Shown: piece after piece, positions 54,485 to 62,671 of the stretch | Numbering within the stretch: the stretch's first letter is position 1 | How the letters are laid out: each line of letters begins with the position of its first letter | Assembly: GCF_000383955.1 (NCBI RefSeq) | Contig: NZ_KB913013.1 | Location: forward strand, 2,648,694-2,712,693 | Source: Rudanella lutea DSM 19387 | Lineage (GTDB): Bacteria; Bacteroidota; Bacteroidia; Cytophagales; Spirosomataceae | Direction of reading: 5' to 3' | DNA length: 64,000 nt | Position numbers and translations under genes: made by a program | Notes under the pieces: generated by a model | What the model was told of the DNA's origin: nothing | Database searches by the model: none | Seen by the model: only the letters and a program-made list of their open reading frames with translations

Positions 54485-55387
54485 TTACTTTACGACCTGC
54501 CAGACCGAAATCGTCCGGTCGTCGCTTGCCGAAAGGAGCGTATTCTGGTACGCACTCCACAGCAGCCGATTTACCGAGGTGCCGTGGCCGGCATGGCGCG
54601 CCCGATCTACCACTTTCAGCAGTCGCAGAGTCGGCGTATCCCAAATCTTAATCGATTTATCCATGCTTGCCGTGGCCATCAGCTGACCGTCGGGGCTGAA
54701 GGCAACATGATTGATGGCAAACATATGGGCCACGACTTCCTGCCGAAGCGCGTACCCATTTTCCACATCCCAGCTTTTGAGCCGGGCATCGCGGCTACCC
54801 GTGATAAGTGTCTGAAAATCGGGGGTGTAGGCCACCGTAAACACCGAGTTGACGTGCGCCGATAGTGTTTGCTTGAGCGCCAGCGTATGCAGATCGAAAA
54901 TGCGGACCTGATGGTCGCTGTAGCCCACGGCCAATTCGCGTTCGACCGGATTGATGGCCATACAACGCGCACTTTGGTCGGAGGCCTTCAAATGCCGACG
55001 CACGGCCAGCTGATTGGCATCGAGCACCACCACCACCCCATCCGACAGGGCCACAAAAACCGTATCGGCATACTGCTTTATATCGAAAATAGCTGCGTTG
55101 GTCAGCTTCAGCGATCCTACCTCCACGCGGTTTGCGGGGTCAATCAGGTGCAGGCCCTCGTAGTTTTGCCCCACCCAAAGCCGGTTACGCTCCTGCTCGT
55201 AATGCAGGGCGTACACCGACGCGGGCACCTGCGCAACCAGGCTACCCAGATCGGGCCGGTCGAGCTGCCAGCGCACCACCATGCCGTCTCCGCCCGCCGA
55301 AAAAAAACTGTCGGCCGTTGGTCCCGCTTCAAGGGCATACACCCCATCGCGGTGGCCGCCAAATGTATCAAGTTTATGAACGTTCAT
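54485..55387 (-). CDS. WD40 repeat protein
   Basis: 300 residues from the ATG at 55385-55387; the longer frame adds a 68-residue basic tail that is not WD40-like. Repeats with the GH...WD pattern: GHRDGVYALEAG, SVFTVAYTPDFQTLITGSRD ending LKSWD, INHVAFSPDGQLMATASMDK ending IKIWD, and VNRLLWSAYQNTLLSASDDR ending ISVWQV. Seven blades fit the length. No signal peptide; a cytoplasmic scaffold of unknown partner. Divergent from the phosphopantetheinyl transferase gene. Confidence 0.85.
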   Translation of the reverse strand: MNVHKLDTFGGHRDGVYALEAGPTADSFFSAGGDGMVVRWQLDRPDLGSLVAQVPASVYALHYEQERNRLWVGQNYEGLHLIDPANRVEVGSLKLTNAAIFDIKQYADTVFVALSDGVVVVLDANQLAVRRHLKASDQSARCMAINPVERELAVGYSDHQVRIFDLHTLALKQTLSAHVNSVFTVAYTPDFQTLITGSRDARLKSWDVENGYALRQEVVAHMFAINHVAFSPDGQLMATASMDKSIKIWDTPTLRLLKVVDRARHAGHGTSVNRLLWSAYQNTLLSASDDRTISVWQVVK

Positions 55388-55514
55388 GGGTAATCTGCGC
55401 GATGCGGTCGTTCGGAGCCTTCTCTCCTTTTTTCTGCTACCGTTCCCGAACGACTTACCCGACAAAGGTCGGCAAACCTTTCTTTTTCCCATACAGACTT
55501 CCGACTTTTGCCCC

Positions 55515-56165
55515 ATGCCCCTCCACACAACGTTTGCCCTCAATCCCGACTGCCGGGTGGTTCTCTGGCGCATTGAGGAAGATGAGCCCACGCTGCGCGC
55601 TCATCTGGTGCTTACTGCCCCCGAACAGGCCGATCTGGACGGCATCACCCACCCCAATCAGCGGGTCGAGTGGCTTGCCTGCCGGGTGGCAGTTCAGACG
55701 CTCGCACAGGCACACCATTATCTGTACCGGGGTCTGGTTAAAGATGAATACGGCAAGCCGCACCTCCTCCAGCCCGAATCGGCGGGGAGCCCGGCGCATA
55801 TTTCTATTTCGCATACAGGCGGCTGGGCGGCTGCCGTATGGCACCAAAACCGCCCCGTGGGTATCGACATTGAGCCCATCCGGGCCCAGTTTACCCGGGT
55901 AGTGCCGCGCGTACTGTCGGAAGCCGAAATTGAGCACGCAGCCGGCCGCGCCGACCGGTTGGCGGTGTACTGGTGCGCCAAAGAGTGCCTCTACAAACTC
56001 TACGGGAAACGGCAGCTTACCTTCCGCGAGCATCTCCACATTGAGCCCTTCGCCGACGGGGCCGAGCGCCTGACGGGACATGTGCGCCTGCCCGACCATG
56101 AAGAAACCTTACAGATTCACTGCTGGGCCATTGGGCCGGGCCTGCTGGCCGTGGCCTGTCCGTAA
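55515..56165 (+). CDS. 4'-phosphopantetheinyl transferase superfamily protein
   Basis: 216 residues from the ATG at 55515. The Mg2+/CoA-binding motif is VGIDIEPIRAQF (about 114-125), upstream SPAHISISHTGGWAA (SHT motif) and catalytic YWCAKECLYKLYGK (about 152-165). Sfp-type family; transfers the pantetheine arm of CoA onto carrier proteins such as ACP, and could equally serve a PKS/NRPS carrier elsewhere in the genome. The upstream in-frame extension is not conserved-looking. Ends before a hairpin. Confidence 0.9.
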   Translation: MPLHTTFALNPDCRVVLWRIEEDEPTLRAHLVLTAPEQADLDGITHPNQRVEWLACRVAVQTLAQAHHYLYRGLVKDEYGKPHLLQPESAGSPAHISISHTGGWAAAVWHQNRPVGIDIEPIRAQFTRVVPRVLSEAEIEHAAGRADRLAVYWCAKECLYKLYGKRQLTFREHLHIEPFADGAERLTGHVRLPDHEETLQIHCWAIGPGLLAVACP

Positions 56166-56172
56166 AGCAACG

Positions 56173-56290
56173 CACGGGCCCAGATGAATGTACAATGAAC
56201 AGTGTAAAGTGCATAATGAAAACCCTGATTATCAACAGATAACACAATCCTGAATCATGCATTTTACATTGTACATTCACGTAGGCCCGT
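56173..56290. repeat. Tandem-repeat hairpin (GAACAATGAACAGT-like words)
   Basis: The left arm (56173-56218: ACGGGCC, ATGAATGTACAATGAACAG, AAGTGCAT) and right arm (56256-56290: ATGCATTTTACATTGTACATTCAC, GGCCCGT by pieces) pair in blocks separated by short mismatches. It fills most of the gap between two convergent genes. Confidence 0.7.
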
Positions 56291-56315
56291 TTGGTTAAAG
56301 TTGCACGGCGTACGT

Positions 56316-57191
56316 TTACCGCTGCGAATAATCAGACAGGGGCATACCATCGCCCTCGTCCTGTACGGCATCCAGAATAGCTTCGACCTCTTTGACCCGG
56401 TCAGAATCGCCTTTTTTCTCAAACGCCAGCATGAGGTTGCGGAGCGTCCGGCGGACGATGTCGATGTTGGAACAGGGCTGGTAAAAAATCTCGTTCGGTT
56501 TCAGGTTCAGCTGACCTATGTAGTGATCGATGTCGTTTTTCGAAAACACCAGCCCCCGCGTAAACACATTGATGTAAAACTGCACCCCGTTGGGCTGCTT
56601 GTAAGTCAGCACAAACAGGTTGGGCAGGTTTACGCCGTAAATGGGCATGCCAATTTTACGGGCCATCAGCATGTAAATCACGCACAACGAGATAGGATTA
56701 CCCCGGCGCGACTCCAGCACCTGGTTGATCATCGAGTTGGCAGGCGAATGAAAATGCTTCGAGTTGGGTGCAAACCCGAGGGTATTAAAAAAGGCATTAT
56801 TCAGGGCCTTTACCTGATCCACGGGGTGCATATCCGTACCCACGTCGAGCCACACTTTGTAATACAGTTGGTTGAGGTCTTGCCGCAACTTTTCAAGCGA
56901 AAGATCAGGATACTGATACGTAGCCACAATCCAGAGACCTTCGAGCAGGTCCATACCGCCCCCGTTACGCCAGTCGCGGATGCGCTCAAGCACCGATTGG
57001 TACTGAAGATCATGAATCAGCTCCTCAATCTTCTTTTGAAAATGCGGGTTAAAGCTACCTTCCCATTCCGATTCCAGATACGGGATTAACCGACCGCCCA
57101 ACTCCCGAATTCGCTGCTCTACATGATCGGCCACTTCGCGGTCCTCATCGTCCAGAAGGGATATAAGCGCTTTAATCTCGCTGTCGTTCAT
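56316..57191 (-). CDS. SirB1-like transglutaminase-superfamily protein
   Basis: 291 residues. An N-terminal helical part (MNDSEIKALISLLDDEDREVADHV) is followed by the SirB1/transglutaminase-like core: NSMINQVLESRRGNPISLCV, IYMLMARKIGMPIYGVNLPN, and a C-terminal helical region FEKKGDSDRVKEVEAILDAV. In related SirB1 proteins a PGHF-type motif supplies a histidine; here the sequence reads NLPNLFVL, so the catalytic pair may be incomplete and the protein non-enzymatic. Function unknown; in other bacteria next to prmC or kdsA. Cytoplasmic. Confidence 0.75.
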   Translation of the reverse strand: MNDSEIKALISLLDDEDREVADHVEQRIRELGGRLIPYLESEWEGSFNPHFQKKIEELIHDLQYQSVLERIRDWRNGGGMDLLEGLWIVATYQYPDLSLEKLRQDLNQLYYKVWLDVGTDMHPVDQVKALNNAFFNTLGFAPNSKHFHSPANSMINQVLESRRGNPISLCVIYMLMARKIGMPIYGVNLPNLFVLTYKQPNGVQFYINVFTRGLVFSKNDIDHYIGQLNLKPNEIFYQPCSNIDIVRRTLRNLMLAFEKKGDSDRVKEVEAILDAVQDEGDGMPLSDYSQR

Positions 57192-57257
57192 ATACGTTTG
57201 GTACTCAGTCTGTCTGACACAGGATAAATACTCCTTTCAGAAAGAAACTGAATTTTA

Positions 57258-57265
57258 TAGTTTTG
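57258..57265 (+). promoter_or_regulatory. -7 promoter element of galE
   Basis: TAGTTTTG, an exact TAnnTTTG match, about 70 nt before the galE start; probably transcribes galE and possibly rfbBA. Confidence 0.45.
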
Positions 57266-57331
57266 TCCGATTTTTGGGTCGCTCTGCTGGGCGCTACCCT
57301 AAATTAAGAACAAAATTTTACAAAAAACGAT

Positions 57332-58366
57332 TTGACTCCCGCAGACAATACAGTGTCGAAAATTGTGGTGACAGGCGGTGCCGGCTTTATCGGTTCGCAC
57401 ACAGCTGTCTCCCTGGTTGCAGCCGGTTTTGAACCAATTATCGTTGATAATTTCTCGAACTCCGAGAAGAACATACTCAACGGCCTGGAACAAATTTTGG
57501 GGCGCCGACTTACCTGTTACGAAGCCGACTGCAACGACGCCGATGCGATGGAGACGATCTTCGCCAGCGAGCGCCCCATCGGCATTATTCACTTTGCGGC
57601 CTCCAAGGCCGTGGGTGAGTCGGTTCAGAAACCCCTGCTCTACTACCGGAATAACCTCAACTCACTGATGGTTATGCTGGAACTGATGCCCAAGTATCAG
57701 GTACACAATCTGGTGTTCTCATCGTCGTGCACGGTATATGGCCAACCCGAGCGGCTCCCCGTCACCGAGGCTACGCCCCGGCTACCGGCATCGTCGCCCT
57801 ACGGCAATACCAAAGCCATGTGCGAAGATATTATCCGCGACTGTGTGGCGGCCGTGATGCCTGTTAAGGCCATTTCGCTGCGGTACTTCAACCCGATCGG
57901 GGCGCACCCTTCAGCCCTCATTGGGGAGCTACCCCGGGGCGTACCGGCCAATCTGGTCCCTTACCTGTTGCAGGTTGCCGCCGGGCAGCGCGAAAGCCTG
58001 ACCATTCACGGTAACGACTACAATACGCCCGATGGTACGGCTATCCGTGACTATATTCACGTTATGGACCTGGCCGATGCCCACGTGAGTGCCCTGCAGT
58101 TGCTCAGCCAGAAAAATACCGACTCGTTCTACGACATTTTCAACATCGGCACGGGGCGGGGTGCTTCGGTACTGGAGTTGATCAATACCTTTGAAGAAAT
58201 CAACGGTATCAAGCTACCATACACGCTGGGCCCCCGTCGGCCGGGCGATATTGAGCAGATATATGCGGACGTCAGTAAAGCCACCGAAGGCCTCCGCTGG
58301 ACCGCCAAGCGATCATTGGCCAATGCCTTGCAGGATGCCTGGCGCTGGCAGCAAACTTTGAGTTAG
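57332..58366 (+). CDS. galE: UDP-glucose 4-epimerase
   Basis: 344 residues with a TTG start; a GTG at 57353 would begin SKIVVTGGAGF and is equally possible, and no ATG is available. Extended SDR: TGGAGFIGSHTAVSLV (NAD-binding), FAASKAVGESVQKPLLYY, FSSSCTVYGQP and the catalytic YxxxK (SPYGNTKAMCED), SLRYFNPIGAHPSALIGE, DGTAIRDYIHVMDLADAHV. Interconverts UDP-glucose and UDP-galactose for surface polysaccharide. First of three nucleotide-sugar genes, each separated from the next by a hairpin. Confidence 0.93.
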   Translation: MTPADNTVSKIVVTGGAGFIGSHTAVSLVAAGFEPIIVDNFSNSEKNILNGLEQILGRRLTCYEADCNDADAMETIFASERPIGIIHFAASKAVGESVQKPLLYYRNNLNSLMVMLELMPKYQVHNLVFSSSCTVYGQPERLPVTEATPRLPASSPYGNTKAMCEDIIRDCVAAVMPVKAISLRYFNPIGAHPSALIGELPRGVPANLVPYLLQVAAGQRESLTIHGNDYNTPDGTAIRDYIHVMDLADAHVSALQLLSQKNTDSFYDIFNIGTGRGASVLELINTFEEINGIKLPYTLGPRRPGDIEQIYADVSKATEGLRWTAKRSLANALQDAWRWQQTLS

Positions 58367-58443
58367 TTTATGGTTCATTGTTGGTGGTTTATGGTAGCCT
58401 ATGCCCAATAAACCACAAACGATACACCATAAACCACAAACTA
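58364..58443. repeat. Tandem-repeat hairpin between galE and rfbB (GTTTATGGTT family)
   Basis: The left arm (58364-58396) repeats TTTATGGTT words beginning in the galE stop codon, and the right arm (58411-58443) repeats AACCATAAACCACAAAC-type words; imperfect stem, loop of 14 nt. It ends 5 nt before the rfbB ATG. Confidence 0.75.
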
Positions 58444-58448
58444 CTACC

Positions 58449-59513
58449 ATGAAAACAATTGTAATTACCGGCGGTGCCGGCTTCATCGGCTCTCACGTAG
58501 TCCGGCTTTTTGTGACCAAGTACCCTGAGTACCGCATTGTCAACCTCGACAAGCTGACGTACGCGGGCAATCTGGCCAACCTTACTGATATTGAGCACGC
58601 GCCCAATTATACATTCGTCAAAGGCGACATTACGGACGCTGCGTTTCTCGACGCCATGTTCGCCGAAATTCAGCCGGATGGCGTGATTCACCTCGCGGCC
58701 GAGTCGCACGTAGACCGGTCGATTACCGACCCTATGTCGTTTGTGATGACCAACGTGGTGGGCACGGTGAATCTGCTCAACGCGGCCAAAAACTGCTGGA
58801 AAGAGTCGGCAACGGCCTTTGAAGGCAAGCGTTTTTACCACGTCTCGACCGATGAGGTGTACGGCTCACTGCACAACCCCGAAGATTTTTTCCTCGAAAC
58901 AACGCCCTACGATCCCCAATCGCCCTATTCGGCCTCTAAAGCGGCATCGGACCATTTTGTGCGGGCCTACGGCAATACATACAAAATGCCCGTCGTGTTG
59001 AGCAACTGCTCGAACAACTACGGCCCCAATCACTTCCCCGAGAAGCTGATTCCGCTCATGATCCACAACATTCAGACGAACAAACCCCTGCCTGTGTACG
59101 GCAAGGGCGAGAACGTGCGCGACTGGCTGTACGTGGTGGATCATGCACGGGCTATCGATACCATTTTCCACAACGGTACGCTGGGAGACACCTACAACAT
59201 TGGCGGTTTCAACGAGTGGAAAAACATTGATCTGGTTCATCTGCTATGCTCCATCATGGACCGCAAGCTGGGCCGTGAAGAGGGCACATCGGCCAAGCTG
59301 ATTACCTACGTCACCGACCGGGCCGGGCACGACCTGCGCTATGCTATCGACGCCAGCAAGATTATGAACGAACTGGGCTGGAAACCGTCGCTTCAGTTTG
59401 AAGAGGGCCTCGAAAAAACAGTGGATTGGTTCCTGGCCAATCAGGAGTGGCTCGACAACGTTACGTCGGGGAATTATCAGAAGTATTACGAAGACATGTA
59501 CGCAAACCGGTAA
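58449..59513 (+). CDS. rfbB: dTDP-glucose 4,6-dehydratase
   Basis: 354 residues from the ATG at 58449; the longer frame would translate the hairpin arm (HHKPQTTT) and is rejected. TGGAGFIGSHVVRLFV, YTFVKGDITD, HLAAESHVDRSI (RfbB signature), HVSTDEVYGSL, YSASKAASDHFVRAY (catalytic Tyr and Lys) and NCSNNYGPNHFPEKLIP. Converts dTDP-glucose to dTDP-4-keto-6-deoxyglucose for rhamnose and related sugars. Its stop codon is the first base triplet of the following perfect hairpin. Confidence 0.96.
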   Translation: MKTIVITGGAGFIGSHVVRLFVTKYPEYRIVNLDKLTYAGNLANLTDIEHAPNYTFVKGDITDAAFLDAMFAEIQPDGVIHLAAESHVDRSITDPMSFVMTNVVGTVNLLNAAKNCWKESATAFEGKRFYHVSTDEVYGSLHNPEDFFLETTPYDPQSPYSASKAASDHFVRAYGNTYKMPVVLSNCSNNYGPNHFPEKLIPLMIHNIQTNKPLPVYGKGENVRDWLYVVDHARAIDTIFHNGTLGDTYNIGGFNEWKNIDLVHLLCSIMDRKLGREEGTSAKLITYVTDRAGHDLRYAIDASKIMNELGWKPSLQFEEGLEKTVDWFLANQEWLDNVTSGNYQKYYEDMYANR

Positions 59514-59587
59514 AGAGCGAAAGAGCGAACGAGTGAAAGTGCACAACTGGAATTTTGCACTTTCACTCGTTCGCTCTTTCGCTCTTT
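59512..59587. repeat. Perfect 32-bp hairpin between rfbB and rfbA (GAAAGAGY family)
   Basis: The left arm (59512-59543) and right arm (59556-59587) are perfectly complementary over 32 bp, with a 12-nt loop. Arms are tandem repeats of AAAGAGCGAAAGAGCG then ACGAGTGAAAGTGCA. The left arm starts at the second base of the rfbB TAA. Same words as 19519-19607. Confidence 0.95.
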
Positions 59588-59603
59588 CACTCTTTAATTA
59601 AAG

Positions 59604-60461
59604 ATGAAAGGAATCATCCTGGCCGGAGGCTCCGGCACCCGCCTTCACCCCCTGACGCTTGCCGTTTCGAAACAGCTGATGCCTGTGTACGACAAGCCCA
59701 TGATTTACTACCCGCTTTCGATTCTGATGCTGGCGGGCATTCGCGAAATCCTGATTATCTCGACCCCGCACGATCTGCCGCATTTCGAGAAACTACTGGG
59801 CGATGGCTCGCGGATTGGGTGCTCGTTCAGCTACGCCGAACAACCCAGCCCCGACGGTCTGGCGCAGGCGTTTATCATCGGCGAGGAGTTTATTGGCGAT
59901 GATAAAGTGGCCCTGGTTCTGGGCGATAACATTTTCTACGGCTCCGGCCTGTCGAAGTTATTGCAGGCTAACAATGACCCCGACGGGGGCGTGGTGTACG
60001 CCTATCAGGTGCACGACCCCGAACGCTACGGGGTGGTAGAGTTCGATGAGCAGTTTAACGTACTCTCTATCGAAGAGAAGCCAACCGAGCCCAAATCAAA
60101 CTACGCCGTACCCGGTCTGTATTTCTACGACAACGACGTGGTCGAGATCGCCAAGAATATTCAGCCCTCGCCCCGGGGTGAGCTGGAAATTACCGACGTA
60201 AACCGGGTATACCTGGAGCGCGGTAAGCTGAAAGTCGGCGTATTGGACCGCGGCACCGCCTGGCTCGATACCGGCACGTTTGCCTCGCTGATGCAAGCCG
60301 GTCAGTTTGTGCAGGTAATAGAAGAGCGGCAGGGCCTGAAGATCGGCTGCATCGAAGAGATTGCCTACCGCATGAAGTTTATTGACAAGGAGCAGCTTTG
60401 CGAAATCGCCAAGCCTCTGGTGAAAAGCGGGTACGGTCAGTACCTGCTTTCGATTGCCTAA
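59604..60461 (+). CDS. rfbA: Glucose-1-phosphate thymidylyltransferase
   Basis: 285 residues. The nucleotidyltransferase signature [36 protein letters not shown] (dTTP site), [44 protein letters not shown] and [13 protein letters not shown] are all intact. Joins dTTP and glucose-1-phosphate to make dTDP-glucose, the substrate of RfbB. Lies 17 nt after the hairpin; rfbC and rfbD are not in the window. Followed by a terminator. Confidence 0.96.
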   Translation: MKGIILAGGSGTRLHPLTLAVSKQLMPVYDKPMIYYPLSILMLAGIREILIISTPHDLPHFEKLLGDGSRIGCSFSYAEQPSPDGLAQAFIIGEEFIGDDKVALVLGDNIFYGSGLSKLLQANNDPDGGVVYAYQVHDPERYGVVEFDEQFNVLSIEEKPTEPKSNYAVPGLYFYDNDVVEIAKNIQPSPRGELEITDVNRVYLERGKLKVGVLDRGTAWLDTGTFASLMQAGQFVQVIEERQGLKIGCIEEIAYRMKFIDKEQLCEIAKPLVKSGYGQYLLSIA

Positions 60462-60493
60462 GGGCGACTACTCACCACTATTTGTGAAAATAA

Positions 60494-60522
60494 GAAAAGC
60501 CGGGGCAATGCTCCGGCTTTTT
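60494..60522 (+). terminator. Terminator of the galE-rfbB-rfbA cluster
   Basis: GAAAAGCCGGGG pairs with CTCCGGCTTTTTC around a short loop and is followed by a T-run. It lies about 35 nt after the rfbA stop. Confidence 0.9.
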
Positions 60523-60783
60523 CATACCTAACCTATGAGATGAGAAAAACGTAATGTCGTGCTGTTAGGCATTGACCTTACAAAGGTCTGCAAGGTGAGC
60601 CAGTGTTAATAGCGCATAATTACGCAATCGCAAAAATGGGGGATTGTTGCGGATTCTGATAGCGTAGAACTACGTATTCTTGCCCGTAGATGCCCCCATT
60701 TTGGGGATCTCTTGGGCATCGGCTATTCGGCCTAGCCTATAAAAAGGCTAACTTGCCTATCTGGAACCTTGCTCTATTTGTTC
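60523..60783. other. Regulatory gap with small dyads before the two-component cluster
   Basis: About 260 nt without a gene. It holds the perfect palindrome CGTAGAACTACG (60663-60674), a similar but weaker dyad near 60612-60625, and a wide inverted repeat of AAAAATGGGGG (60632-60642) with CCCCCATTTT (60692-60701). Any of these might be operators of the downstream response regulator. Confidence 0.35.
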
Positions 60784-61143
60784 ATGAAAAAACCGTTTCC
60801 GTTTGAGAAGTGTGGCCGAGAAATGAACCACGATGAAGCCCGGGTTTGGGTAGATGCCTACCGGAAACAATGCGAAACACAAACGAAGCCCGTTCATGCC
60901 GAAGCCTTCAGCAAAGAGTTGCTGCTGAAAATATTAGCCGACGACGATTGTACGGGTATCCGAATCTACCATGGGCATTGCGAGGGCGAACCCCGACTTC
61001 TGCTGGTGGGCATGAACAAACAGGGGAACGACAGACATCGGGCCCCCAGAGGATTGAAGGATGATATGCCCGACAACGGCGCCCAAACGGGAATATACGG
61101 CGATGGTGCCCGGTGCCCCGATCAATGTGACCAATCGAATTAA
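60784..61143 (+). CDS. Conserved small protein of unknown function linked to a two-component system
   Basis: 119 residues from the ATG at 60784. No signal peptide or membrane segment. It contains the string LLLKILADDDCTGIRIYHGH and LLLVGMNKQGNDR, which resemble a family of Bacteroidota proteins with a C-terminal CP..C motif (here CPDQCD). Function unknown. The stop TAA overlaps the ATG of the next gene by one base, so translation is coupled; the pair may form a module with the downstream sensor kinase. Confidence 0.7.
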   Translation: MKKPFPFEKCGREMNHDEARVWVDAYRKQCETQTKPVHAEAFSKELLLKILADDDCTGIRIYHGHCEGEPRLLLVGMNKQGNDRHRAPRGLKDDMPDNGAQTGIYGDGARCPDQCDQSN

Positions 61144-61838
61144 TGGTGAGTTTTGTTGAAGCTCTTTTACGACATACGCTGAAGTTTCCGCTGACGGTAG
61201 CCACCGAGTTATCGATTTTGCTACCTCTGCTATTTGTGCGAGGCTACAAAGGTCAACCGACTTACCTGCGCTGGGTGGTCATTTTTATTGGCTGGACTAC
61301 GTTTCGTAACCTCACCAGCATTGTGACCTCCAGTTACCGCATCAATAACCTGATGCTATTCAACGCGGACTTGCTCGTACGGGCGTTGTTGTTGCTGGCG
61401 ATGTTTTACCACACGTTTCCGTACTCGTATGAGAAGAGAGCAATTGTTGTTGTTGGCGTGCTGTTTACACTATTTTTTGGATTTGATTTCGTCTGGTCAA
61501 ATCCGGCTCTGAGCGACTGGCAGAATCACCGACTCAACCGGTATTCGTACGTGGTCGAGAATGTGTTGATGCTCACGCTGGTATTGCGTTTCTTTCTGTA
61601 TCTGGTTCGTGAGTTACCGGTCGACAATCTGCTGGAATACCCCATATTCTGGATTTGTTGCGGATTGCTGATTGCCCATGCCGGGAGTGTTTTTCTGAGC
61701 CCGTTTATCCACTACACCTTTGTATGGAATGGCACCTTCAAACTTCCCGTTATGGTCATTATTGAACAATGCGTAGAAATTACCCGAAATATTGGTTTAG
61801 CCATTGCGCTGTCTCATGCCCGACGCTTAACGCCTTAA
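61143..61838 (+). CDS. Seven-helix membrane protein of unknown function
   Basis: 231 residues with about seven membrane helices (for example VATELSILLPLLFV, YLRWVVIFIGWTT, ADLLVRALLLLAMFYHTF, AIVVVGVLFTLFFGFDFVW, VENVLMLTLVLRFFLYLV, YPIFWICCGLLIAHAG, VMVIIEQCVEITRNIGLAIAL). No enzyme motif. Its place between a coupled small protein and a single-helix histidine kinase suggests that it provides the sensing part of the system (inference). The ATG overlaps the previous stop. Confidence 0.7.
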   Translation: MVSFVEALLRHTLKFPLTVATELSILLPLLFVRGYKGQPTYLRWVVIFIGWTTFRNLTSIVTSSYRINNLMLFNADLLVRALLLLAMFYHTFPYSYEKRAIVVVGVLFTLFFGFDFVWSNPALSDWQNHRLNRYSYVVENVLMLTLVLRFFLYLVRELPVDNLLEYPIFWICCGLLIAHAGSVFLSPFIHYTFVWNGTFKLPVMVIIEQCVEITRNIGLAIALSHARRLTP

Positions 61839-61848
61839 CAAACCACCC

Positions 61849-62658
61849 ATGGAAACGCCCCCTGATGGTCTGCTGATTGCGACAATAGCTATGCTGATTA
61901 TGGCTATCTTCATTGTTATTTTCGTGGCTTACTATCAGCATCGGCAGTCGCATCATCAGCTTACCGTGAAGGAAATGCTGGAGCGGCACCGGCAGGAGCT
62001 GATGGCGGCCATGTTTCGGGGGCAGGAAGCCGAACGCCGACGGCTGGCGCAGGATCTGCACGACGACATTGGCACGATGCTATCCGTAGCCAAAATGACC
62101 CTCAACCAACTCGAACGCAGCCTCGACCGGTACTCGCCCGAGCGCGCCCAAGCCTACAAAACCCGCCAACTGCTCGACGATACCCTCAAGAATGTCCGGC
62201 GGATCAGCCGTGACCTGGTGCCTACCACGCTCGAACGCTTCGGGCTTTTGGCCGCGCTGGAAGAATTGGTCGGCAATGCCACCAATGATCAGGTGCGGGT
62301 GCAGCTGGAAGGGCACGACAGCTTCGAGTTTGTAGCACCCTCGCTGGAGGTCATGCTGTACCGTATTGTGCAGGAGTTGGTCACCAACGCCATTCGGCAC
62401 TCGGGGGCCAGCCAGATTGTGATTCAGTTTTTCCGGCACGATGATGAGCTACGCGTGGCTGTACTCGACAACGGCCGGGGCTTCGACATCGACGAGGTGC
62501 TCCAAAACCGGCAACGGGGCCTTGGGCTACGTAACATCGAAAGCCGGCTCAGCATAGTTGAGGGGCACGTTACGTTTGATGTGGCGCCCGGCCGGGGCTC
62601 CCGTGTCATTGTACAGGTTCCGCTCGAAAATCCTAAATTGGCCTCCCTTCTTATTTAA
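61849..62658 (+). CDS. NarL-type sensor histidine kinase (HisKA_3)
   Basis: 269 residues. One N-terminal membrane helix (about 8-30), no periplasmic sensor domain, then a coiled coil and the HisKA_3 box EAERRRLAQDLHDDIGTML with phospho-acceptor His71. The HATPase part has the N box (LYRIVQELVTNAIRHSGA), VLDNGRGFDI (G1) and GLGLRNIESRLSIVEGHV (G2 area). Autophosphorylates and passes the phosphate to the adjacent regulator. The minimal sensor region fits a partner protein such as the 7-helix protein just upstream. Confidence 0.93.
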   Translation: METPPDGLLIATIAMLIMAIFIVIFVAYYQHRQSHHQLTVKEMLERHRQELMAAMFRGQEAERRRLAQDLHDDIGTMLSVAKMTLNQLERSLDRYSPERAQAYKTRQLLDDTLKNVRRISRDLVPTTLERFGLLAALEELVGNATNDQVRVQLEGHDSFEFVAPSLEVMLYRIVQELVTNAIRHSGASQIVIQFFRHDDELRVAVLDNGRGFDIDEVLQNRQRGLGLRNIESRLSIVEGHVTFDVAPGRGSRVIVQVPLENPKLASLLI

Positions 62659-62671
62659 CGACCCTTAACCA

